From contig NC_044278.2 in the NCBI RefSeq assembly GCF_004027225.2, positions 100,432,743-100,496,742 on the forward strand: a stretch of DNA of 64,000 nt, in the 5' to 3' direction. The DNA is from Strigops habroptila. Lineage: Eukaryota; Chordata; Aves; Psittaciformes; Psittacidae. Each line of letters starts with the position of its first letter. Position 1 is the first letter of the stretch. Below the pieces are notes generated by a model. It saw nothing but the letters and a program-made list of their open reading frames with translations. It did no database searches and was not told the DNA's origin. Positions 47,521-61,200 of the stretch are shown here, one piece after another. The position numbers and the translations under genes were made by a program.

Positions 47521-50500
47521 TAAGTTTATTTTTAAAAAGTGTCAGCCATAGCAGTATTTAGCAAGTGAGGAAATTGAAAGCAACAGTAGCTCAGGTGGCA
47601 ACTATCTACTAAAGCAAGGCTCTCAGTATTTTCTGTAGGACAAACAGTAAATTGCCCAAGTAACCATCTGTGTACGTTCACAGCTTGACTGCAAGATCTT
47701 CTACCATCCTTTGCAGTAGCACAGTCCAACAGCATCTGCTTGAGGTAAGCATTGTTTCTTGTAATTTCTCCAGTGAACAGCCAGTGAGGTGGGAACACAG
47801 CAGATTTTTGCCATTCATATAATGTCATGCGGTATGTTTTGCTGTTGCCAAAAACAGAGCTCTGATCCCATAACTCCCAGGCTTCCAGATCATCTTCATG
47901 GTCTGAAACAATTGTTTCAAATCATCACAGGATGATAAGAAGATTGCTAGCAGGCAATCTCATCAGTGAAACCATTTAGTATGTACAATTTAAAAATTCC
48001 TTTCTATGGCACCAGCTACACTAATTATCTAAGAATGGTGCTGTGTGAAAAATACATAGCAAATTAGCAGTATCAAACACTTAAAAAGATTGCCAGGCAA
48101 CCATGGTTTTGCATCATTCAGAGATTGGTTTGTGCAAAGGCACTTTATTCTGACTTGGATGATTACAGCCTTTCTCCATCACCCATACATATTAGGAACT
48201 GTAAGTGGAGTTACCACCTGCCTGCTCCATTAGTAGTAAGACAATTTCTGCTTTTCATTCTCTTTTGCATACTCTGTGCTGGTGCCCAGAGTGGGAGAAG
48301 AGAAAATTCGATAGTGAAGCCTAATTGCTATTGCTTTATGATTTGAGCTGGAAAAAGTGTTGCACAGAAAGGAGAAAAATGCCCAGTATCCCTGGGATGC
48401 GGTTATTAGGGGACTAAACATTTGAAACTAGGCTATGCGTACATCCTTCTTCCATCTCCTGATTAGCTATTCTGAAAGATGACTGAGATGAGCAAAAGAG
48501 CATCTTTCTGTACCAGAAATTACAGTATTTCTTGAAATAGTTTCCTGTTACCATTTTTGTTACTGGTTTTGTGATACTTTTGGATTTCACTCAGTCTCAT
48601 TATATTGAGTGCTTTTGAAATTTGGCCTGCAAGTTGTGATGAACTTGGGCTTCATACAGGTGCAGCCATGGTTTAATATGGTGAGACTTTCAGCATGTGT
48701 CTCCTGAAGCTTAAGGCTACTGGGAAAAGCAACAGTGGTCAGCATGGACAAGAAGACAAACTACATCTGGGCAGTATAAAGATCCACTCTCTTGAGAGCA
48801 TAAGATTCATAACCAGTTCTTTCTAAAAAATCTGGTGAGCAATCATCAAGACGGGCAAAAAAATTTCAAGGCCCTCAGGGAACTTTGACATCCAGGGCAG
48901 GCAGATACTTCTGCCAACAGAAGTATTCCACATGTATGTTCCTCTACCTGACGAGGGAGACCATTTCATTAATATACGCTGAGGATTATTGAGTCTTCAT
49001 GCTAAGATAGATACAGTTAAAAGTTTTAAAAATTGGGCTTCTATGGGATATTCATATTGTTCTTCCATGTTTTATTCCAAATATTTGTGATTTCTAATAT
49101 TTTTATGTACCAAATATATTTCTTTTTTCACTTACTGTTTTCAATCAGAATAATCTTTCAACTGTTGAATTAAAAACCAAATACATTTCCTAACAAGAAG
49201 GAACAAGAATCACCATGGTAGTAAGTTCACTGGACCAACTGCAGTATGCAATTAGCAAATCAATACTAATAATGTTACAAATGAAAAACACAATGTTCAC
49301 AGTCACATTGTAGCTCCTAGTAGAACAATATTTGCTATCCTAACATAAAAGAAAGCAAAGGAAGAGCTTACATAACAAATAGCATGCAATAATTATTAAC
49401 TGTTCCATTACTGATTACTAGAAAGTTTCCTATAAAGAAGCTTGTAGATGGAGACTGAGCAATGGCAAAGAAGATACACAAGATGGTTCAACCACATATG
49501 AAGAAGCTCCCCAGGTGTTCTGGATAGACCAAGAAAAATTGATCGCTATACAGTTTCTAAACCTAACTGATTCTTACAAGGTATCAAAAGATGAATCTAT
49601 CATTCTCCTTGTATGTACTTACTGTAAAAACTACTGCATATGGAATTTCTATATAGTTCATGTATGGGAAGTTTTACATTTAAATGCTTTAGAGCAGGAT
49701 GATGTGCTTTTCCACCATTGCAAGCTGTTTTCTGCTTCCAAGATAATATCCCTGGCCAGATATCAGTATCTCCTTCCATACATTAGGCATTTGTCTCAGA
49801 GGTCTGGGCACAATGGCATGGGCTATCATCCCAGTCCCAACAAGCGCTTTCCATCTGACCCGAAAGAGAAAACAAGACAGAGTGCTAAAGAATATCTTAA
49901 TTTTCACTTATTCATGCAAATAACAATCAAATGCACTTGTATATTTTGCAGAAGTAAAGAGCACCCACAAAGCACTGATTCAAAAACATATGTTCCTCAA
50001 AGTATTGCATGAGCTCATTGAGGACCTGACTCCTATGTCCATCCAAATCAGTGCAAAACTTGCAGAGATGGCACTGGGAGCAGACTGTCCATATGTGGCA
50101 TCATGCACTCTATAACACAAATGTTGCTCTCAGCCAACATTTTGAAAAGCCTCAGGGACTTTTGGCATGATCTTGAAGTGCTCCAAAGCAAACCAGGAAG
50201 CCCTTTAGTCACGGCTTGAACTATCCTGAAGGTTCCCACTGTACATCCCTACACACCAGCTGTGAATTTTAATTTTGGGCAGGTCCAAGCAGACATTACA
50301 AGCTTTTTAATTTTAAAGTAGCCTGAAACGTATTTACCCAAGTTAACAATTAATGGGATGACAGTGGTTCAGAGTCCCAGTGGTCACTGAGGCTAAACAC
50401 ATTTTGTACACACTTTGTGTACAGGTCTTGGACTTGTTTTTCCCCGTCTTTTCCTGGTTCACTTACTACAATGCAAAATGAATTTTATAGATATCTAGAC

Positions 50501-53500
50501 TTTGAGTCAATCTTTGGTAAGCCTGCTGGGTACTTGATAAGATTTTACTTTGAAAAGATCACAGAAAATGATAAGTTATCTTCAAAATGTTGAACTTCAG
50601 CTCATCCTCAGGAAATTAAGCTATAGATCTATGGCACATTATTGCAAAGAGTATGTAATGTACCTCTACCATTTCCATTTTCTGCTTTGATGTTGTATTT
50701 GTTATTATATGGTATTTCTTTTTCTTCTTAAGTACAGATGCTTTTTAAAGCTCACAGACTATAATGACATTTCCATAATAGACAAAACCTGTGAATTGTG
50801 ATAGGAGTTTTATAAGAGCAGCTAAACAAAATGGTTCTAGCAAATAGCTTCAGTGTTTCCTAGCTCATCACATCTAAAATTGGGTAAAAGTCTCAAAAGC
50901 AGCAGAAGGAGACATATCATTCTTTTATATCATGTGGTTTAAAATGAACAGAAAATGTCAGGCATATTTCCTACACACAAATTAAACCACCACATTTCTT
51001 TTAAAGTAAGTGCACCAAATACAAAACAGCAGCATGTTCCATTTTTCCAATGGTTTTCAATAAATCCAAATCCTTTATTATTTGTTTCTAGATATTTATG
51101 GGATACATATTTATGAGAATTAACTGCCTTGCTTCTCTATGGATCATTGTGGAAAAATACAACCAACAATATCACAATTACTGACCTCTGATGCTTTACA
51201 AGTGAAGGATTTCAAAGTGCTTCTTGAAACTTTGGAAATATTATTCACATTTCTTCAATGTGAAAATAGAGTTATAGGCCGGTTAAAAGGCTGGTTTGCA
51301 TTTACACTGCAAGTTAAAAGCAGAACTGAAAAGAAACTGAAGCATAGTTATTCTCTGCCCCTTAAATGTAACCCTTCTTATCTTCGCTGGTCTCATTGAC
51401 ATCCCATGCTCCTACATAGCTGGAAGCAAATTGGGATATTTCCCATAATTATGAGCTACCAGAGGCTTTAGATCAGAGCTTTGACATTTATGGTGGGAGC
51501 TGCCTTCCAACAGGATTTGTCCAGCTCACCTAAATGGACCTTTTAGATTCAGAGAAAACTACCCTTTTGATTCAATAGTGATGTTACCCATTTTACGGAG
51601 GGTCATTATTTGGGATCCAGTACTGATCTGCAATGGCAACTGAGCTCCACTCATTTAAAAAAACGGAAATGAGCTGAAAGCTGCTGCCATATGTATGGTA
51701 TTGCTCAGAGAAAGCAGGAGGCAGAAAAGTCAGGTAGGCAGCTAGGGGCAGAGGTATTGAGAGAGTGAGGGCTCTAATCCCATGGCTAGTCTCTTCATTT
51801 CTCTGCTTTTCAATTTCTATGAAAGAGAAACAGAGGAGATGAGATGACCAAATAAAATCATTTGTAAAGTGCTCCAAGGTTTGCTGATAAAAATCCTCTT
51901 GTGGGAACTGAGTGTTAGAAATATCCATACCTGCCTGAGACAGGAAGGATTAAATCAGATTGGTCACATAGCACCAACTCCTGAACTTTACTGCAGATGT
52001 CTGTCATGCCTAAATCCTGCCATTTGATAGAATATTGGCAGAAAAACCAATGGAAAAAAAAAAAAAAGGGAAAAGAAGAAGGGAAAGCAGCACTCCCTAC
52101 TCCCACCAAGATCATTCTAAGGTAACTGAAAGGTATCACATTTGTATTGATATTAGAAAGACTTTATCATAAATAAACTGGGGAATTTGTGAGCAGAAGC
52201 TGTTCAGTAGGAAAATAATTTATTAGATTTTTAAAATATAATAAGATTAGAGGTGTCTTGAAGCAATGAGAATATTGGACTGATTTTTATTTTTAAAGGG
52301 ATAGGAGTTATCATAAGGCTACAAAATTACTGAGACTAAAAAGAGACTCTTCCATAAGTTTAACTTAAAGAATCTAGGCCTTTCTATGTGGGACACATTG
52401 CAAAATTTACACCTTCCCATGAAGCCAGGTTTTGGCTGCTGACCAAAGCAGAACACTGGAATAAAACGCATGTGGTCAAGGCTGTCTGGCCATTTGAAGT
52501 CAATGAATTTGCATCCAGCATGATTATTATTTATGACAGCGCCATCCTGCAAGTGCACCCAGCACTGGGAAGGATGGTCCCTGCTCTAAAGAGATTGTAG
52601 TCCATGTTTTAGGCAGACATGGTAGGCAAGGATAATCTAGTATACAAGTTCGAATATCTTACCCAAGATGTTATTACCATTTAACAGATCAGATAAATAC
52701 GCTTTCCTTGGAAGAAATCTTCATGGTTTTATCTTTCAAATCACCACATCCAAATATCTATTCACTGGAAAATAGACAAGTCATAACTGCAAACAGCAAT
52801 TTGTCTACTGAAATGAAATTTCCCACCAGGCATAAATCTGTCACAGACTCTTTTGCCAGACAGCAGACAAATTGCATCAAGGTGGATCAGACAGGGGACC
52901 ATTTCATTTAGTTCATCTTCTTCTAGTGGAGGTCTTTAATTGATGTAGCTTGGCTAAGCATAGACCAGCTCACATCTACACAGGAGCTGGAGCTGGCTGC
53001 AAAAAACTAACATTTCTGGTTGCGTAAGACAACAGTGACAAATGTTTTCATTCTTAGATATGTATAAGTTCAGACTGAAGGGAACATATTCTTCTGTTCC
53101 CTGTCCTATGTTTGTTAATTGCATTAGGCTGCTTCATCACAGTGTTGTTCCTTAACAGCTGTTTGATGATTTCCACAATGTTTTCACAGCTCCTACATCT
53201 CTATAGAGGTAATGGTCTAAATTTTGTATTTCTAGTTATAAAGCCTTGAATTTCCTATAAGAAAACAGGCTTTTTGAGAGACCCTTTCCTGCAGTCACCA
53301 TGTACCTCACATCGCTGAACGTGGCTGACCTGCTTTCATCGATCATACTTCACAAATCATCTAAATTTTGTTTGTGGTTTACTTCCAGAATACTGATAAA
53401 ACTGTTGGCTAGATGCATGGGTAGTATTGATTCCTGAGGAACTTTATTAAGAAAAACATCATTTAATGTCTGACAACTGGTCTTTCTGGTATCTTTTCAG

Positions 53501-55256
53501 ATATTACAAAATATTCATCTGAAGTACACAAATTAGAGGCATGGCTTCAGCCTTGATTACATCTGGAGGGACAGACCCCTGTGTGAGATCAAAGGTGTCA
53601 TTGTGAAAATATTTCCTGAATGATATTTTTATGGTGGAGATCGTTTCAGCTATGTTGAATTGGGAATTTATGCCTATTGCTTGCTCTTCTCCTAAGAAAT
53701 GGAGGAAGAAAATGGGGAAAGTCTGATTTAAAACAGCCTTTGAAAAAAGTCTGTGGGCTGCCAGGATGAGTCTAAATTCCAGATGAATGAGGATATGTGG
53801 TCATCTTAATGATTTTTCAGAGCAGATCAAGGCCTATTTAGGCATCTGAAACAGTTGGGTTTTCAATAGTGTTTGAACCCAGCAGCTCCTGCTGGGAACC
53901 CTGCTGAAAGAGCTCAGCCCTTAAAATTCCAGTCCAAATTGGATCCAAACTTTTTATGAGCTTAAATAAAATAAGACTAAAAACCATAAGCCAGTGAGGT
54001 TTTAATTATTAAAAAATAAGAGTTTTCATTTTTATTTCTATGACCAGAAATACTGTTGAGCTCTTTTGAAAAACCCAGCCCAAATATGCATAGCTTTTTA
54101 GAGATTGTTTTTACGGTAGACTTCCCAACAGCTACATGCTGAGGTTCTGCCTTGTTCCTGCCTTTCTCTTTACAGGGGACAAAACCTAGGTCTCTGCTCT
54201 ACTCACATTTTCTCAGTTCTCTTGAAACTTTTAGAAATATGGTATCTTTGAGATATTGTAGACAGGCATACTGAGGGAAAGCTGGGACAATTTCAGAAGC
54301 CTCACTTCTCTGAGAAAATCCAAGAGTAAAGAATAAACAAAACCTGGAAAAGATTAGATAATGGAGACAAACTGTGAAGATTCTCTTTAAAAGTTATCCT
54401 CATTGCTCTGCTCACATTTAGCATCTCTTTCTCTCTCTCCACAGATTTCCTGCTAATTAAAAGTAGGTTCTTCAGGGCAAGAATGTATCTGCTTTGGTGC
54501 TTTACTAAGCTCAGTGGGGAGGGGACTCTGACAACTGGGTAATTCTTATAATGAATTACTTGCATCATCCACTGCAGAAGAGTGTATGTCCCAGTGCACC
54601 AGCCTTCAGCAATATGTATGAAAATCTTGGACATCTGAGCTCAGAGCTGAAGAACTTAAATTCTCAGGGATATATTTTCAATTAAAGTTTTTTATGTTAA
54701 TACTTCAGATGTTTCATCATCATAATTTGCTGAAGCATGCAGGGTATCTGTTATAGAGAAAAGAGAGAGAAATAATTAATGTGCCCAGTTCGATTTTCAA
54801 ACTTATTTTCTTTGTTGCTTCCAGAAAATTTAACTAGCAAACAAATTAACAATAAATAAACAGCTGCTCTGAAGTCTCCTTAGTTACAAAAGCAATTGTG
54901 TAAAGCAAAATATTTTCACTTTGCACTGTTTTGTAGGCCAACACAAGCAATTCAGCCAACTGCTGGCAAGCCTTTCTTTCCCAGAACAGACTTTGCCACA
55001 TTTCAGTGCATACCTCCATGAAGGAATAACTATGGTAATAAAATTGGCAAATATGTGTGGTGCACCAATATCTACCCATCCCAGCTGAGATTGTAAGCCC
55101 TTTACAAGAGTCCATGTTACACATAAATAGCAAAGATGGTCCCAGCCCTGGAGGCTTTCAATTTAAATCAGCAGAATTGACAAAGGCCAGGAGAAAAGCA
55201 CTACTATTTTTTCTTATTTTGCATGTGGGCTACTAAAGCCTACGAAAATTATATTT
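47521..55256. other. Intergenic, no supported gene
   Basis: AT-rich unique sequence. The longest open frame is 49515-50012 (plus, 165 codons). It has no recognised domain, and by rough reckoning one this long could arise by chance in a window of this size. A short poly-A run lies near 52055-52068. Confidence 0.5.
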
Positions 55257-55268
55257 AATATTATATAT

Positions 55269-55286
55269 ATTTCATATATATGAAAT
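55269..55286. repeat. 18-bp perfect palindrome in AT-rich tract
   Basis: ATTTCATATATATGAAAT equals its own reverse complement. It sits in a TATATAT-rich stretch starting near 55248 and may extrude or simply reflect TA-repeat evolution. Confidence 0.85.
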
Positions 55287-58200
55287 TAATTGCCAGTGGT
55301 ATGTTACATATGCATGGTTTTATATGAAGTGTCTGTTAAAGAAGAGAAAACTCAAAGCTGCCACCCCAGAGCACACCACCATTGCCACAAGCCCATCCTT
55401 TCTCAGCAATTTTGGAAGTTTACATTTGTTTCATTGACCTCTGGAGAGTGGTATAAGGTTGACCACACACTTCACCATGGTGTAGCTTGAGGTGTTTAGA
55501 AGGGCTTTTCAATTAATGCAAGAGTCTCCTAGCCATCCCAGCCCTGCTTCAGACCACAGAGACTACTGGGCTATGCATGCTCAAACTGGGAGATGACATC
55601 TTTTCATCCAGCAGGAAAGAAAAAAACCTTACTAACTCTTTATATTCCCACAGTATTTCAGTTCTGGTTTTAAGCTGGGACTGAAATCAGTAATGACAAG
55701 GTCATGAATGCCAAGGCTGTTCTTGGTGTATGCTGCCAAACTCAACCTGCAAGGAGATGGGTAAGAAATCCTTCAGGGCATACTACTGCATACTACAGCC
55801 ACACTCGGGGCCAAATTCTGGGAAAGCAGTTAGACATTTGAAGTGATCTCTAACCTCAACCGAATCTTAAGGGAGTTATCAGTAAATAATCTGAACATGA
55901 AGATACGTATGGGAAATCAGTAATATCTGCCCTTCCTGCGCTGTTCATAAAACCCAACAGAAAACAATGTCCCTTTCTTTAAAAGAGATGTGTGGATGTT
56001 TGCTGTGGAGGGCATGGTTTGACTACCAATATCGCATTGCCTATAAAGCAAGCAGCACTCTGAAATCTTGGAGGTTTGCATTACTTTTTCTCTTTTTTAA
56101 AAAGAAAATATATAACAGCTTCTACTTGTGAAGAAATATAAAAATACCACATTTTACATGAAGTCTTTCCTTTTAGATAAAAACTGAACGTATGCTTTGG
56201 AGTTTTGCAAATTAATTTACATCCTTTTAAAATCGTATGCATGCACTTGCAAAAAAAAATTTAACAGATGTTAAAAAATCTGGAATGTCAAAGCTTCTTA
56301 ATACTTATACAATAGACTTTTTCCCTACTACCCTCTAGGAATAAACAGTCTGCACACAGCAACACCCTAGGCACCATTTAGCTCAGCATGACCAAAGAAC
56401 AAAATGGTTCCATCTGAAACTGAGGCCAAGGGAAAGAAGAGTCATGAACCCCTAATTCCTGCTTCCATGGTGCAGCAATGGGAATTCACAGCACGGCAAG
56501 TTCTGAGCACGTGCAGGAGATGCAAGCTGATGAAGAGACTTCCTTCCCCATCATTTTCCCTTCCCCTTTTTCATGTCTAATTTGTACCCTCTCGGAACTA
56601 AAAGAACTAAATATTCATACAACAAGGTGAAAAATGAGCATTCAAAGGTGACAAAGACAGAAACATTCCTATCAACAGAGTCATGAAGTTCGGAGGGGAA
56701 TCTGCCTTGCTCCTTGACATCAGATTAACATTTTGTCAAACCTTTCAAACCCAGCAAATGAGGGCTCCTGTGCCCAGTATAGGGGGAATGAATTACTGCT
56801 AGACCTTGACAGTTATCTTGAAACATGAGCTATGCTTGCAGAGCTAATCTGCCTTCTCCAGTTCTGTGTTAAGGCTGATGCAGGTTTTCCACTGGTTCAA
56901 ATAAGACATGAATTTAATCCTAGTCCTCATTCATTTTCCCTGGGTTGAGGAAGGAGGCACATCGACAGGCCATTTGCTGTACCAATACTAGGAAGTGCCA
57001 GGTATGCATCAAGGAGGGTGTGTGTGGAAATTTGCCAGTGCTCAGGACTTTCAGCTTACAAATCTCCTATTAGTCCGACTCTGAGTCTTTGCTAGGCAGT
57101 ATTTGCCAGGTCTTCTGTGGCACAGACAAACAGGGCCTGTGATGAAACCAAAGATTTAAATTCAGCCCTCCAGAGAGACATGGTTCCCCAGTACCACTTC
57201 ACCACCATTCCATGTCACTGACCCCTTTCAAATTTCTGCATCTTACTCTGATACATATATCTTTCCTTTACATATCTGTTGTCTATTACAGTGGTCTATT
57301 GCTCTGAGTGCCAAGCAAGCACAGCTCAGCTTGGAAAGGCTGTCAGAATTTTTGGCTCTACTTACATGGATGTCTGAGTTTCTTCTGAAACAGATTCTCA
57401 GGATTCAAATTTATGGACTAAGACATCCAAAATCAATGACAATTTCTCTTAAAAAAACAAACTGAGGAGCTCTGGACCTGATTTCTCAGCAGTCAGACAT
57501 CAATGACCTGGGAGTCTGTAGATACCTGGGGGAAATATATGTACCAGCTATGCCAAGCTAAGCTACTATCAGCAAGACTGATTTAATCCCTTTTCCTGTC
57601 ACTGAGATACTTTGGTTTACAATACCTTACGTACTGGTTAACTCCACAAAGCAAAGACACATTTTAAAAATATTAATGCTACTTGTTACTGATGCAGTTT
57701 CATTTCACCCAGACTGACTGTCGAACAAGACTCAGTGGTGCATCACTTCTTCCTCACCCAAGGAGACACTGCCATGAGAACACAATATCCTACAGCAGGA
57801 GGTTTTCCTAACCTGGGACTCCCAGCCAAGTTAACTGGGGCATATTAACTGGCCTTCATATATACCTCATGGGGGGCCACACTGGCAGGACCCATCCTGC
57901 CCCTCAGACCCACCAGGATCAATGGAGAGGCATAAAGCAGCACTGCAGCACTGCTGTGCTTGAGCCTCTCCTTTGGGAAAAGGAAGTGTTGGAGGGACAG
58001 GTATTAAGGAATACACTGCTCCCTCCCAGACTGAAGCACTGGCTTTCCTCATGGGCAGGTTTGGTGGGTAGGGAAGGACATGGAGTATGTCCATCTCTCG
58101 GCATTATTCCCCCACCAAATTCCTTATTAAAAGCAAGATGTGGAGACAGAGCCTTTGAGACCTTTCTATCCTCGGCAACTTGCTGGGCACAGCCTAGGAA

Positions 58201-61200
58201 GCTCGCGGCTGCAGCAAAAGCAGCTCTGGGTTTGGCACAAACAGCAAGTCCCACTATGGATTAGAATGCATGTGGTTGTGGATAGTTGTCTACACATACA
58301 CAAGAGATGGGAAGTCATCCCTCCTGAGTGGTCACATTTAAAATGGGTTTTTTACAGTTGTGTATGGATTAAAAAAATTACCTGATGATTCAAGAAGAAT
58401 ATCTTTTTGAATTTATATCATTTTGTCTTTTCCTAATAGCAACTTCACAGAATTTTATCAGCTACAACCAACATCATTGCTTTAACAGACATCTGAATTC
58501 TTGGATCTCTAAATTAATTGCTTCTGTCTCATCCAATTAATCTCCATTAACTATTTGTTCTTATTCTTAGAAATTAAATGAAAATGTATTTCCTAGCAAC
58601 TGATACAGTAAGATGATACATCTAAAAGGCAATTTAGCATTCCTAAAGATTGAGTGCAGAACAGAGGGGACTTTAGTCTGACCCTTTTGATTGGCTTGTT
58701 CCTCCAGGATAAAGAATAACCACAAGCAAATGCTGTGACACTAAAGATGTAAAAGGGTTCTGAGCTTAAAGAAATAAGACAAGAAAGTTAGATTAAGGTA
58801 GAGACACTTTCCTCAAAATCCCCGTGTCTTTCTCAGTGATGTATTTCACAGAAAACCTTTTGCAAATTAGCAATCCCAGAGGGAGTTGCTTTCACACCTA
58901 GACAAGAAGTTCCCATTGGCAGCACGCAGCAGTTGGTGGCTGAGCAACACATCTAGTTGATGAATAGGTGACAGCTAAAACAATTTAAACATTGGAACCA
59001 CTATTGCCTAATTCATCAAATAATGATCCTTTGCTGATCCGCCTGATATCGTACTCCTCCCTCCAGTTTTGAAATTGTCCAGACAGAGGAAAGCTTTGGT
59101 CCAGGGTGAATTTGGACAGAGGCACCAGCCCAGCCTGAAGCACAGGCACAGGGATTCATGCAGCTCCTTCTGCTGCTGAACAAACCAGACCATTTCTTTC
59201 TTTTCTCCTGTTACCTCTGAAATGTTTTTCAATGCTCTTCAGTACAAAACCCCAGGAGAAGTGATAAAACTCCATTGACTGACTCTTCTAATATATGCTA
59301 GAGATCTGCACCCCTGGCCAGAAAGCTATTTGCAGAAGGAACATTTTATTAAAACTTGCATGGCAGTCCAAAAAGAAATAAAACCCCTTGTGTAAACCTA
59401 TTGCTGGAGAGACTTCTAGAAACACCTTCTTCTATCAATTCCAATAAGAAGCTTGGCAAATTGCTTGTCTTTCATGATGGTTGTTGTTGCACCTGGTCTT
59501 ATCAGCTCATTGAAGTGCTGCTCCCCCTTGGAAGATGGATGGTGACAGCCATTTTCAGTGTATAAGACCCAGAAATGCAGAGAAGTTTGCAACCAGTGCT
59601 AATTATACTGGTGATTACAGAAAATCTGGAAATTATTCCAAGAAACCAGGTGTGCTCCCAACACTATAACAGCATCCGTTCCAGAAAATTAAATGTCTGG
59701 GGACTGTCTAAGAGTCTGCAGGTTGGCCCTGCCCAGAAGGATGGTAAGTACTGTGCCCAGCAGGATAGGTGATTAGAGGTGCTGAAGCCTGTGGCCTGAC
59801 ACTGATTTAATATTACCAATGTAGATAGCAAGCCTCAGCAATGAGGATTGAACCCAGAATTTTCTTCCCACTTCCCAAGTGAGGTATTAGTGGGTCATGA
59901 CCTGGCAGCATCATCCAGTAATCCAGTCATCTGCTGGATTACAGTTGACACAGCTGCTTCTGCATTCTTTTTCCAGAGCAAACCCTACTATTTTCAAATG
60001 GCTGTGTTCTCTCTATCCCACATGACCCAATCCCATCCCATCCAATTGAATCCAATACAATCCTTTCTGAGCTATTACAGGTGTAAAAGCGCAAAGTCTG
60101 GATTCCCCCATCCGACCCTGAGATGTATATTCTGAATGCTGGAGATAAATGTAGAAGTGAATCTATGATGGAAAAACTTACAGCTCTGTACCAGATATAA
60201 ATTGCATCAGTTTACAGCATATATATTACAACAGTTTCTAATTCCTTGAAAACTTTCAATTAGTGGGCTAAATCGAGAAGAGATAAGTATGCAACATAGG
60301 ACTTCGGTAAGTGAAGCCTGTCCAAGAAGCTATTTTAAAAAATGAGTTTTAAAATGAGTCATGATTTCACTTTTTAACTTTGAAAGAATAGAAGATGGGG
60401 CAAGCAGGAAGGAAAGGTTATGGCAAGTTGAGCATCACTGCACTAGATTTCCCCTCTGATCTGTGGGAAGAGATGAGTACCCTCAGATTTACTCTGCCTA
60501 GCAAGGTTTATATGCCCAATACATCTATTTCTTGATTTTTTCAGAGAGGTATGATGCAGTGAACATGACCTTGTAAAAGACGTGAGAGACAACAAGCAAT
60601 TCTGTATTGATAGTGTTTTTTCAGAGAGGGGATACATAAAAAGAGGCACCTCCCCACAAGAAGCTGTTTGCTTGTGCTGTACTGAGGAAGTCAAATCCTA
60701 ATGAGCTCTCCTGAAACATTGCTGGAGGGTGAGGGAGGACTAGGACTGCCCTGGGAGCATGTGGAGAGTGCTGCCGCACCATGCTGTTTGATGCACTCAC
60801 AACACTGTTCCCTTGTAAAGTATGACATCAGCCATCTTGTAATTATTAACCTTTTCAGACCAGGGTCAGTGAGGCTGCAGGATGGAGCTGATGCATTGGA
60901 GCTGATGGTGCTCCCACCTGGTCCTTGCACCCCCCCTGCAGAAATTACACTCAGGGCAGTTGCCACCATTCCTTGCCTTCACAACCTGTGGCAGGGGACC
61001 AGCCGCAGGGAGGTGGGGAAATGTGACAAAAGCACAGGGTGCTCACTTTACCTGGATCAGCTTCACTCTGCACATACATGAATATGCAAGATAAGTAGTA
61101 TAGACCACAGCACTGAAATCACGTTGGCAGCTACTAATACAAATATATTGCCTACCACCCATACAGACAGCATCATTTCATCATTTGAAGGCAATGCCAA

